A stretch of DNA of 64,000 bases from Leeuwenhoekiella sp. (GTDB lineage: Bacteria; Bacteroidota; Bacteroidia; Flavobacteriales; Flavobacteriaceae), in contig PAPI01000024.1 in assembly GCA_002708845.1 (NCBI GenBank), positions 372,001 to 436,000 on the forward strand, written 5' to 3'. The notes under the pieces were generated by a model. That model was given only the letters and a program-made list of their open reading frames with translations, had not been told where the DNA came from and did not search any database. This document shows positions 37,322 through 45,138 of this stretch, in pieces (positions within the stretch are counted from its first letter, which is position 1; each line of letters opens with the position of its first letter). The position numbers and the translations under genes were made by a program.

Positions 37322-38269
37322 ATGCAGCTATCGGTAGTTATACCCCTTCTCAACGAACAGGAGTCTCTACAGGAGCTTTACAACTGGCTTACCGGCGTTT
37401 TGGTTAAAGAACAGCTGGCTTATGAACTCTTGTTTATCGATGATGGTAGTACAGATGGTTCGTGGGAAGCGATAGCGCAATTAGCAGATGTTGACAAGCG
37501 GGTTAAAGGCATTCGCTTCAACCGAAATTTTGGTAAAAGTCAGGCGCTAAATGCCGGTTTTTTAGCTGCTGAAGGCGAAGTTGTAATTACTATGGATGCC
37601 GATTTGCAGGACAGTCCGGATGAAATTCCGGAATTGTACCGTTTGATTACCGAAGAAAACTATGATTTGGTTTCAGGCTGGAAAAAGAAACGATACGATT
37701 CGGTACTTTCAAAAAACCTTCCGTCTAAACTTTTTAATGCTGCTGCTCGCAAAACAAGCGGACTCAAACTGCACGATTTCAACTGTGGTCTTAAAGCTTA
37801 TAAGAGTGAGGTTATTAAAACCATCGACGTGTATGGCGATATGCACCGTTATATTCCGCTACTGGCTAAAAATGCAGGCTTTTACAATATAACCGAAAAA
37901 CCCGTAAAGCATCAGGCTCGTAAATATGGAGAGACCAAATTTGGCGCAGATCGTTTTATCAAAGGTTTTCTGGACCTGATCAGTATCTGGTTTATCACGC
38001 ATTTTGCCAAAAGACCCATGCACTTGTTTGGAACTTTAGGAGTAATCATGTTTATACTTGGCGGCTCTTTTGCAGCATATCTGGGTATTGACAAATTATT
38101 TATCAATCCCACCGCACGCCTGTTAACACAGCGTCCTCAGTTTTACCTTTCGATCACTAGTATGATTATAGGGGTGCAGTTATTTATTGCAGGATTTATA
38201 GGGGAACTCATTCAACGTTCACAAAACAACAGTCCGCGCTATCTAATCAGAGACAAAAAAGGCTTTTGA
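37322..38269 (+). CDS. GT2 family glycosyltransferase, dolichol/undecaprenyl-phosphate type
   Basis: A 315-residue inverting glycosyltransferase that probably moves a sugar to undecaprenyl phosphate at the cytoplasmic face of the membrane. The catalytic domain has SVVIPLLNEQESL, FIDDGSTDGSW and the metal-binding VITMDADLQDSPDEIP. The second half resembles GtrB/ArnC/DPM1 enzymes, with RYIPLLAKNAGF and VKHQARKYGETKFGADRF. Two C-terminal helices at about 240-260 and 275-300 anchor it. It is probably co-transcribed with the DUF4199 gene. The sugar donor is not evident. Confidence 0.92.
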   Translation: MQLSVVIPLLNEQESLQELYNWLTGVLVKEQLAYELLFIDDGSTDGSWEAIAQLADVDKRVKGIRFNRNFGKSQALNAGFLAAEGEVVITMDADLQDSPDEIPELYRLITEENYDLVSGWKKKRYDSVLSKNLPSKLFNAAARKTSGLKLHDFNCGLKAYKSEVIKTIDVYGDMHRYIPLLAKNAGFYNITEKPVKHQARKYGETKFGADRFIKGFLDLISIWFITHFAKRPMHLFGTLGVIMFILGGSFAAYLGIDKLFINPTARLLTQRPQFYLSITSMIIGVQLFIAGFIGELIQRSQNNSPRYLIRDKKGF

Positions 38270-38386
38270 TCCTGGTTTATCTGGTCGTACTATAAAAACG
38301 ATTCGGGAATCTGTTTTTTTTAAAGCCACTACCTATTTATTCGTTCTTGTGTTTATTCCAAAATAGTTTACTTAAACCGAAATGCC

Positions 38387-38394
38387 TATTTTTG
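38387..38394 (+). promoter_or_regulatory. Candidate phosphohexomutase promoter, -7 element
   Basis: TATTTTTG is a full TAnnTTTG match about 25 bases before the ATG at 38419, which also supports that start over an upstream in-frame one at 38347. Confidence 0.5.
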
Positions 38395-38418
38395 GATTTT
38401 CAAATTGAATTTAAAATT

Positions 38419-40137
38419 ATGAGCGCCGAAATACGAGAAAAAGCCGAAGCCTGGTTATCCCCTACTTTTGATAATGCCACACAGGAGGCCGTCAAAAAAA
38501 TGATGAATGACAACCCCGAAGAACTCAACGAAAGTTTCTATAAAAATCTGGAGTTTGGAACCGGTGGAATGCGAGGAATAATGGGTGTTGGTACCAATCG
38601 TATTAACAAGTACACTTTAGGCAAAAACACGCAAGGCCTTTCTGATTATTTAAAAAAATCGTTCACAGGAGAGACCATAAAAGTTGCGATAGCCTACGAC
38701 TGCAGAAATAACAGTAAAGAACTGGCTCAGGTAGTTGCAGATGTATTTTCAGCAAATGACATCAAAGTATATTTATTCAGCGATCTGCGCCCAACTCCAG
38801 AGCTCAGTTTCGCGGTAAAACATTTGGACTGCCATTGCGGTATCGTATTAACAGCCAGTCACAACCCACCGGAATATAATGGGTATAAAGTGTATTGGCA
38901 GGATGGTGGTCAGCTCGTACCGCCACAGGATTCTGAAATTGTTTCAGTAATTGAGTCTTTAGATTATGATGCGGTTAATTTTTCTGCGAAAAAAGAACAC
39001 ATTACTTACATTGATAAAGACGTTGATCAGGCGTTTATCGAAGCTTCATTAGCTAACGGAAGCTTTTCAGAACTTGATGGGCATCGCGATGATGTAACCA
39101 TTGTTTTTACACCGCTTCATGGTACTTCTGTGACCATTATTCCTGATGTACTGAAGCAGGCTGGTTATAAAAATGTTCATGTAGTTGAAGAGCAGCGCAA
39201 ACCAGACGGAAACTTCCCAACGGTTAAATCACCTAACCCGGAAGAACCGGAAGCGCTTAAAATGGCTCTAGAATTGGCCGAAGAAAAAAATGCAGATATT
39301 GTAATTGGTACAGATCCCGATTGCGATCGTCTGGGCATAGCAGTGCGTGATAATTCAGGTAAACTGGTTTTGCTTAACGGAAATCAGACAATGGTTGTTA
39401 TGACCGATTTCTTACTTAACCGTTACTTTGACAAAAACACACCTAAGGGTAACGAATTTATTGGTTCGACTATCGTTTCTACCCCAATGATGGAAGTTCT
39501 TGCAAAATCGTACGACCTGGAATGCAAACTTGGCCTTACCGGTTTTAAATGGATTGCCAAGATGATTAAAGATCACCCGAAACAGCATTTCATTGGCGGT
39601 GGTGAAGAAAGCTTTGGTTATATGGTGGGTGACTTTGTACGCGATAAAGATGCTGTAACTGCTACGCTGCTGGCTTGCGAGATCGTAACCCAGACAAAAA
39701 GTGAAGGTTCTACCTTCTACAAGAAGCTACAGGATTTGTACGTAAAACACGGATATTATAAAGAAGACCTTACCTCTTTGGTTAAAAAAGGAATTTCAGG
39801 TGCCGAAGAGATTAAACAAATTATGATTGACCTTCGCGAAAACCCTTTAAATACGGTAAACGGGGAACGTGTGGTGCAGATAGATGACTACGCGTCTTCC
39901 AAGTCACTTAAAATATCAACTGGTGAGTCAACACCTATCGATATCCCGAAATCTAACGTACTTATTTACCATACCGACCAGGGGTCGCGCATTGCTGCCA
40001 GACCAAGTGGTACTGAGCCAAAGATTAAGTTTTACATCAGTGTGCATCAACCTGCGAAAGATTTAGAAAGTCTGTCACAGGTAGAGCAAAAACTCGATAA
40101 AAAAATAGCCGGAATTCAGAAAGACCTGGGTCTTTAA
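38419..40137 (+). CDS. Phosphohexomutase (phosphoglucomutase/phosphomannomutase)
   Basis: A 572-residue alpha-D-phosphohexomutase, which interconverts hexose 1- and 6-phosphates. The active-site phosphoserine is in LTASHNPPEYNGYK, the magnesium loop is TDPDCDRLGIA, the sugar-binding loop is GGGEESFGY and the phosphate-binding C-terminal loop is RPSGTEPKIKFY. FGTGGMRGIMGVGTNRIN near the N-terminus marks the long PgcA-like branch that prefers glucose or mannose phosphates. I use the ATG at 38419 (MSAEIREKAEAW) because the candidate promoter lies just upstream. It is a separate unit ending near the hairpin at 40165. Confidence 0.95.
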   Translation: MSAEIREKAEAWLSPTFDNATQEAVKKMMNDNPEELNESFYKNLEFGTGGMRGIMGVGTNRINKYTLGKNTQGLSDYLKKSFTGETIKVAIAYDCRNNSKELAQVVADVFSANDIKVYLFSDLRPTPELSFAVKHLDCHCGIVLTASHNPPEYNGYKVYWQDGGQLVPPQDSEIVSVIESLDYDAVNFSAKKEHITYIDKDVDQAFIEASLANGSFSELDGHRDDVTIVFTPLHGTSVTIIPDVLKQAGYKNVHVVEEQRKPDGNFPTVKSPNPEEPEALKMALELAEEKNADIVIGTDPDCDRLGIAVRDNSGKLVLLNGNQTMVVMTDFLLNRYFDKNTPKGNEFIGSTIVSTPMMEVLAKSYDLECKLGLTGFKWIAKMIKDHPKQHFIGGGEESFGYMVGDFVRDKDAVTATLLACEIVTQTKSEGSTFYKKLQDLYVKHGYYKEDLTSLVKKGISGAEEIKQIMIDLRENPLNTVNGERVVQIDDYASSKSLKISTGESTPIDIPKSNVLIYHTDQGSRIAARPSGTEPKIKFYISVHQPAKDLESLSQVEQKLDKKIAGIQKDLGL

Positions 40138-40164
40138 TCGTAATTCTTGCTAAAAATCAATATC

Positions 40165-40188
40165 TATCCCCGATTTTTTTCGGGGATA
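40165..40188 (+). terminator. Hairpin between the phosphohexomutase and the ABC exporter
   Basis: TATCCCCGA and TCGGGGATA form a nine-pair stem with a six-T loop 27 bases after the stop codon. There is no T-run after the stem, so it may act as an attenuating or mRNA-protecting hairpin rather than as a strong terminator. Confidence 0.5.
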
Positions 40189-40213
40189 CGTATATAAACC
40201 GACTATGGTTCTT

Positions 40214-42037
40214 ATGAATTACTTCAAACAAATCATACAATTTGCAAGACCCTACAAGCAGTATGCAATACTGAATATTATCTGCAATATCTTGTATGCG
40301 CTATTCAGTACCTTGTCCTTTTTGGCCCTAATTCCGGTTATCGAAATCCTGTTTGACAAAAGCAAACGGGTTACCGAGATGCCCGTTTATGAAGACTGGA
40401 AAACTTTTATAGACTATGCAACAAATTATTTTTATTATCAGGTAAGTTCAAGAGTTGCAGAAGATGAACTCTCGGCTCTGGTATTCATTTGCGGAATTGT
40501 AGTGGTTCTGTTTTTTCTTAAAAATGTTTTTGGTTATCTGGCCACATTCTTCATCACCTTTTTAAGAAACGGTGTTATGCGTGACGTGCGTGATGCCATC
40601 TATGATAAATTGATTGAACTTCCCGTCGCCTATTTCTCGGAAAAACGTAAGGGGGACACCATTTCTCGGATAACCGCAGATGTAAATGAAGTAGAGCGTT
40701 CGTTCTTGTCTATTTTAGAAATGGTAGTAAGAGAACCGCTTACTATTATTTTCACAATTGGAGCAATGTTGGTAATAAGCGTCAAGCTTACCATCTTCGT
40801 TTTTGTTTTCCTACCCATATCGGGAATGATTATTTCCAGAATTGGTAAATCACTAAAAAAACAGTCCCATCAAGCGCAGGAAGAAAATGGAGCCTTTCTC
40901 TCGATTGTTGAAGAAACACTTTCAAGTCTTAAGATCATTAAAGGTTTTAATGGAGAAGATCAATTCAGAGCTAAATTTAGAGCAAGTACTACCCGACTCA
41001 ATTCCATTTTAAATAAACTCATCAACCGGCAAAACCTGGCTTCACCCGCCAGTGAGTTTCTGGGTATTTTTGTAATTGTGGTGATTTTATGGTTTGGTGG
41101 CCAAATGGTGTTAGTTGAAGGATCCCTTGAAGCCGCTCAATTCATTGCATTTTTAGGACTCTCCTATCAAATATTAACTCCGGCAAAGCAAATCAGTAAA
41201 GCTTCATACAACGTAAAACGAGGCAATGCAGCAGCTGAGCGTATTCTTTCTATTTTGAATACGGAAACCACTATTAAAGACAAACCCGACGCAATTGAAG
41301 CAGCCGAGTTTAAAGAAGCTTTGACAATTGAAGCGATATCGTTTAGCTATGAGGATGAAAAAGTACTTAAAGACTTTTCTGCCAACATTAAAAAAGGACA
41401 AACCGTTGCTCTTGTGGGACAAAGCGGTAGTGGTAAAAGTACCATAGCCAATTTGGTGACTCGTTTTTATGATGTGGATTCTGGCGCCATCAAATTAGAT
41501 GGTGTAGACTTAAAAGATTTAACCAAGAAATCGGTACGTGCACAAATGGGACTGGTCACTCAGGATTCTATTTTGTTTAACGATACCGTACGCAATAATA
41601 TCTTGCTGGGTAAACCTAATGCAAACGATGAAGAAGTCATTGATGCCCTGAAAATTGCTAATGCCTGGGAATTTGTTTGTGAGCTTCCACTCAAGTTAGA
41701 CACGAATATTGGAGATAGCGGTAACAAACTCAGCGGTGGTCAAAAGCAACGCCTTTCTATCGCACGTGCTGTTTTAAAGAACCCACCCATTATGATACTA
41801 GACGAGGCGACTTCAGCGCTTGATACCGAAAGCGAGCGTTTGGTGCAGAAAGCATTAGAGAATATGATGATGAATCGTACTTCGATTGTTATTGCACACC
41901 GTCTTTCAACCATTCAAAATGCCGATTTAATTATCGTAATGCAGCGCGGTAAAATTGTGGAGCAAGGCAAACACCAGGAGCTTCTTGATGCTAACGGAAC
42001 CTATAAAAAACTGGTTGAAATGCAGTCTTTTGAATAA
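40214..42037 (+). CDS. MsbA-like ABC exporter (fused permease and ATPase)
   Basis: A half-transporter of 607 residues that works as a homodimer or heterodimer. Six membrane helices occupy about residues 20-320, starting at YAILNIICNILYALFST. The ATPase domain has Walker A GQSGSGKST, Q-loop GLVTQDSILF, signature LSGGQKQRLSIARA and Walker B IMILDEATSALD. By relatives it may flip lipid A or other lipids, but the substrate is not proven. I take the ATG at 40214 (MNYFKQIIQFARPYKQ); another at 40205 adds three residues. It ends at a strong terminator. Confidence 0.94.
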   Translation: MNYFKQIIQFARPYKQYAILNIICNILYALFSTLSFLALIPVIEILFDKSKRVTEMPVYEDWKTFIDYATNYFYYQVSSRVAEDELSALVFICGIVVVLFFLKNVFGYLATFFITFLRNGVMRDVRDAIYDKLIELPVAYFSEKRKGDTISRITADVNEVERSFLSILEMVVREPLTIIFTIGAMLVISVKLTIFVFVFLPISGMIISRIGKSLKKQSHQAQEENGAFLSIVEETLSSLKIIKGFNGEDQFRAKFRASTTRLNSILNKLINRQNLASPASEFLGIFVIVVILWFGGQMVLVEGSLEAAQFIAFLGLSYQILTPAKQISKASYNVKRGNAAAERILSILNTETTIKDKPDAIEAAEFKEALTIEAISFSYEDEKVLKDFSANIKKGQTVALVGQSGSGKSTIANLVTRFYDVDSGAIKLDGVDLKDLTKKSVRAQMGLVTQDSILFNDTVRNNILLGKPNANDEEVIDALKIANAWEFVCELPLKLDTNIGDSGNKLSGGQKQRLSIARAVLKNPPIMILDEATSALDTESERLVQKALENMMMNRTSIVIAHRLSTIQNADLIIVMQRGKIVEQGKHQELLDANGTYKKLVEMQSFE

Positions 42038-42113
42038 GTAAAATTGCAGAATTTCAATCAAAATCCGCAGAACTGCTTCTAAACTTTATTATGCCTTTGG
42101 CAGAACCCAAAAC

Positions 42114-42149
42114 AAAAAAATCCACACCGTAAAGAATGTGGATTTTTTT
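42114..42149 (+). terminator. Intrinsic terminator after the ABC exporter
   Basis: Seven As plus TCCACA pair with TGTGGA plus seven Ts around a ten-base loop. Confidence 0.87.
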
Positions 42150-42284
42150 GTTGTTGACTTAAAACTTTAGCTGTTGGGTGAGAAACTTCTTTTTAATTTG
42201 GGACAAAAAAGGAATTAAACAATTTAATCGTGTCTATAACAGTATTCGCATTTGCAACGGATCAAAGATAATCTCAAAATCATT

Positions 42285-42327
42285 AAATGCAAACAATTAA
42301 TGCATTTTAACTAAAATATTTGCATTT
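42285..42327. repeat. Inverted repeat of AAATGCAAA upstream of the sigma operon
   Basis: AAATGCAAA at 42285-42293 and TTTGCATTT at 42319-42327 are exact inverse copies, with a TTAATGCATTTTAA palindrome-like core between them and another CATTTGCAA a little upstream at about 42249. It could be a protein-binding site, but the AT-rich context makes chance possible. Confidence 0.35.
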
Positions 42328-42462
42328 TATCGTTTATTTAAGCTTTTTTGAGAATTCCAAAACCTTTTAAAAAACTGAAGCATTAAAGGCTTTCTTGTTA
42401 ACTTTAATCTTCCCTTTAAACCTTTTCACTAATTCAAAGTCCAAACAAATAGAATTTCAGAA

Positions 42463-42981
42463 TTGAGTAAAACCGCTACATATCCTACAGACCTCAAATT
42501 TGAGGATTTGGTAACCGAGTACAAAGAGCGCTTGTACTGGCATATACGGCGCATGGTGGTTTCACACGATGATGCAGATGACGTTTTACAAAACACATTT
42601 ATTAAAGTTTATAAAAATCTGGATCGTTTTAATGGCGAAAGTCAGATTTACACGTGGCTATACCGCATAGCGACTAACGAAAGTATAACCTTTATAAATA
42701 AAAGAAATCGTCGCGCCAGTGTAGGGAGTGAAGAATTGCAAAGCGCCATAGTCAATAACCTGACGAGTGATCCCTATTTTAACGGAGATGAAGCTCAGGC
42801 TAAATTACATCAGGCATTAGACACGCTTCCTGCAAAACAAAAACAGGTTTTTGTGATGAAGTATTTTGATGAACTGCAATACAATGAAATTTCTGAAATA
42901 TTAGGCACTTCTGAAGGTGCCTTGAAAGCCAGTTACCATCACGCGGTAAAAAAAATAACCGACTTTGTAACAGGTCATTAA
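42463..42981 (+). CDS. ECF-type RNA polymerase sigma factor
   Basis: A 172-residue sigma-70 family factor with region 2 (HIRRMVVSHDDADDVLQNTFIKVYKNLDRF, WLYRIATNESITFINKR) and region 4 (LDTLPAKQKQVFVMKYFDELQYNEISEILGTSEGALKASYHHAVKKI), and no regions 1 or 3. The start is TTG at 42463 (product MSKTATYPTD). It heads a three-gene set with a single-helix membrane protein and a secreted protein, spaced by 31 and 20 bases. That layout suggests a sigma factor held by a membrane anti-sigma partner. Its regulon cannot be told. Confidence 0.93.
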   Translation: MSKTATYPTDLKFEDLVTEYKERLYWHIRRMVVSHDDADDVLQNTFIKVYKNLDRFNGESQIYTWLYRIATNESITFINKRNRRASVGSEELQSAIVNNLTSDPYFNGDEAQAKLHQALDTLPAKQKQVFVMKYFDELQYNEISEILGTSEGALKASYHHAVKKITDFVTGH

Positions 42982-43012
42982 ACCTTCAGCATTTTTTAAA
43001 GTCAAAAAGACA

Positions 43013-43513
43013 ATGAATAACAACGATAAACATATACCGAAGGATTTTAAATTGCCCGAAAACTATTTTGAGCAGTTTGAAAAGCGTTTGTTTACAGAAC
43101 TCAAATTTCAAGAGCTCTACCCTGATAATAAGGATGGCTTCTCCGTTCCTGATGGTTATTTTGATAAAGTTGAAACCTTAATTTTAGCCAAAACTACTAA
43201 AGAGCCCAGGGTTATTACCTTAAACTATAGAAGATTTGCTGCCGCTGTAGCCACTATTGCGGCTCTTTTTGCCTTGCTCTTTTATGCGGTAAAACCTAAT
43301 GCTAATGACGCCGGTTTTGAAGGTTTAAGCTTAAGTAATCTTGAAAACTATCTGATAGAACAAGACCGTATTCAGGATTTTTTTTCTGTTGAAGAATTAA
43401 ATACAATCGAAGCAAATACTTCATTTTTTGATGAAGATCATCTTAGTGATGAAGTGATTCTTGAATATGTTGATCAGGATGTTATTGAGTATGCTTTAAA
43501 TACAGACGATTAA
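43013..43513 (+). CDS. Single-helix membrane protein, probable anti-sigma partner
   Basis: A 166-residue protein with a cytoplasmic N-terminal half, one membrane helix at about 75-93 (FAAAVATIAALFALLFYAV) and an acidic periplasmic tail. The cytoplasmic part has two copies of a short motif, FKLPENYFEQFEKRL at 12-26 and FSVPDGYFDKVETLI at 43-57. It lies between an ECF sigma gene and a secreted helical protein, the position expected of an anti-sigma factor. It does not show the HxxxCxxC zinc motif of ZAS anti-sigma factors, so the assignment is by context only. Confidence 0.65.
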   Translation: MNNNDKHIPKDFKLPENYFEQFEKRLFTELKFQELYPDNKDGFSVPDGYFDKVETLILAKTTKEPRVITLNYRRFAAAVATIAALFALLFYAVKPNANDAGFEGLSLSNLENYLIEQDRIQDFFSVEELNTIEANTSFFDEDHLSDEVILEYVDQDVIEYALNTDD

Positions 43514-43533
43514 TTTCAACCCTAAAAAAAACT

Positions 43534-43977
43534 ATGAAAAAGTTTATAACTATACTCGTTTTGCTGCTTTGTCTGACTTCTTATGGTCAGGAAGGCGACA
43601 GGCACGAGCGCATAAAAGCTCTTAAAGTTCCTTTTATTACTGAAGAATTGGAGTTAACCCCGGCAGAGGCTGAAAAATTTTGGCCCATCTATAACAGTTA
43701 CGACAAGCGTATGCACGACTTACGAGAGCGTGAGCGGGATTTATTTAAAGAAAAATTTTCCAAATCAGGCTCAAAAAATGAATTGAGTGAGTCTCAGGCC
43801 CAAAACCTGATTGAAAAATACAATGCGCTTCAAAAAGAAAAATATCAGCTTGAAAGTGAAATGCTTAAAGACTTAACCAAAAAACTCCCGGCCTCTAAAA
43901 TGGTTTTTCTACCGGAGGTAGAACGCAACTTTGGGCGGAAGCTTTGGGAAGAATATAAGAAAAGGAAAAATAATTAG
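43534..43977 (+). CDS. Secreted helical protein, putative sensor of the ECF sigma cassette
   Basis: A 147-residue protein with a signal peptide (MKKFITILVLLLCLTSYGQ) and a highly charged helical body: IKALKVPFITEELELTPAEAEKFWPIYNSY and KYNALQKEKYQLESEM. The LTPAEAEKFWP segment is reminiscent of the LTxxQ motif of periplasmic Spy/CpxP proteins, and relatives in flavobacteria are named sensors of ECF-type sigma factors. I infer that it may signal envelope stress to the membrane protein encoded before it. The gene ends at a palindromic terminator. Confidence 0.65.
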   Translation: MKKFITILVLLLCLTSYGQEGDRHERIKALKVPFITEELELTPAEAEKFWPIYNSYDKRMHDLRERERDLFKEKFSKSGSKNELSESQAQNLIEKYNALQKEKYQLESEMLKDLTKKLPASKMVFLPEVERNFGRKLWEEYKKRKNN

Positions 43978-43986
43978 TGTGACTCT

Positions 43987-44014
43987 AAAGGCTGTCAATT
44001 GACAGCCTTTTTTT
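43987..44014. terminator. Bidirectional palindromic terminator
   Basis: A perfect 24-base palindrome of AAAGGCTGTCAA and its complement, with T and A runs on the two strands, separates the sigma cassette from the convergent YCF48-like gene and overlaps that gene's stop codon. Confidence 0.85.
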
Positions 44015-45062
44015 AGCGCTTAAATTTCAATTTTGCAATCCGGTTAGTTCCTGCTGCGTATGCCGTCGAATCATTTAAAAACCGAAGCGTAAAAAAGCCC
44101 TCATCACTTAAATGTTTCCAGGTAGACCCCTGATCTTTAGAATAATCCACACCTTTAAAGCCTATTGCTACCAAACCTTTTCCATCACTATTTGGAATAA
44201 ACTGAACACCACTTCGGTAACCCGGTTTTTGATTATTAGCAACCAGCTCCCACGTTTTTCCTCCATTAAGGCTCAGCGCTTTAGTTGCTGTATTTGCCTC
44301 AGGATTAGTATAATCACCTCCTACAATAAAGCCCGTGTTTTCGTCATAAAAATCAATAGCATAACCTCCTGTGGTGGGCGTTCCCTGTACTAATGGTGTT
44401 TCAAAAATCTCCCAGGTATTTCCTTTATCTGCAGTGTGTAATACGCGCGATTTCATTCCACCGGTAATAATCCACGCATGATCTCCGTATACCGCAATAT
44501 TGCCGTTGCTTGCTGCAAAAGCCGCCTCCCCTGCTGCAGCTTCGGGAAGCAGATCACAACTTAATTTGTTCCAGGAATTTCCTCCATCACGAGTAATAAT
44601 CACCGAAATACAATTTTCAGTTGGATCGCCCATCGCTATTCCTTCTTTGTCGTTCCAAAAAATCATAGAATCGTAAAAAGCTTTAGGATCCTCTTCTTTA
44701 TAAACCACTTCCATCTTACCTGCATCGCCGGTTTTATAAAGTAGCGCAGGGCTTCCGATACTAAGCGCGAAAAAATCCTCAGTCGTATGAGCTACAGCTC
44801 TAAAGTTTGGTGTAATCGAATCATATTGAATGGTAGATGTACTCCAAACCTGAGTAACCGGATTATAAAGTCCGTATTTACCATTAGAACCTGCAAATGC
44901 CAGACTTCCATCGGCAAGTATATCAATTGCCCGGATGCTCACCGAGTCCGTAAAAATTGGTTCAATTACTACTGCTTGTATAGGTCCCAGATCCCGCTTA
45001 TCTTCAGTTTCTTTACAACTCGAAAAGGCCAGAATACTAAAAAATACTACTAATAGTCGCAT
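44013..45062 (-). CDS. YCF48/BNR-repeat beta-propeller lipoprotein
   Basis: A 349-residue exported protein with the lipoprotein signal MRLLVVFFSILAFSSCKE. It contains repeated Asp-box motifs: TRDGGNSWNKL, TADKGNTWEIF, SLNGGKTWELV and SKDQGSTWKHL, each S/T-x-D/N-x-G-x-S/T-W. These mark a beta-propeller like that of YCF48/HCF136 photosystem assembly factors or sialidases, but there is no photosynthesis here and no enzymatic residues are evident. Relatives are often mislabelled oxidoreductase. It is probably a ligand- or protein-binding surface lipoprotein, and it is monocistronic. Confidence 0.8.
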   Translation of the reverse strand: MRLLVVFFSILAFSSCKETEDKRDLGPIQAVVIEPIFTDSVSIRAIDILADGSLAFAGSNGKYGLYNPVTQVWSTSTIQYDSITPNFRAVAHTTEDFFALSIGSPALLYKTGDAGKMEVVYKEEDPKAFYDSMIFWNDKEGIAMGDPTENCISVIITRDGGNSWNKLSCDLLPEAAAGEAAFAASNGNIAVYGDHAWIITGGMKSRVLHTADKGNTWEIFETPLVQGTPTTGGYAIDFYDENTGFIVGGDYTNPEANTATKALSLNGGKTWELVANNQKPGYRSGVQFIPNSDGKGLVAIGFKGVDYSKDQGSTWKHLSDEGFFTLRFLNDSTAYAAGTNRIAKLKFKR

Positions 45063-45107
45063 AATCTAAATTTTTGCCCAATTTAAAACTATTCCTTTTG
45101 AAACCTG

Positions 45108-45115
45108 TACCTTTG
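45108..45115 (+). promoter_or_regulatory. Candidate promoter of the RsmB-like gene, -7 element
   Basis: TACCTTTG is a full TAnnTTTG match 23 bases before the ATG at 45139. No -33 element was recognised. Confidence 0.45.
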
Positions 45116-45138
45116 CGGGCATTTTAAAACAAAAACGT

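Larger units (their letters stand above)
42038..42462. other. 425-base intergenic region upstream of the ECF sigma gene
   Basis: After the terminator at 42114-42149 there is no supportable gene. The stretch 42240-42330 carries repeated ATGCAAA/TTTGCAT motifs, described separately. An AT-rich segment runs to the TTG start at 42463, with TAACTTTA at about 42409-42416 one base from the -7 consensus. Confidence 0.5.

Noticed and set aside
40165-40188. Strong terminator before the ABC exporter
   Set aside because: The T-run lies inside the loop and not after the stem, so it was kept only as a hairpin of uncertain role.
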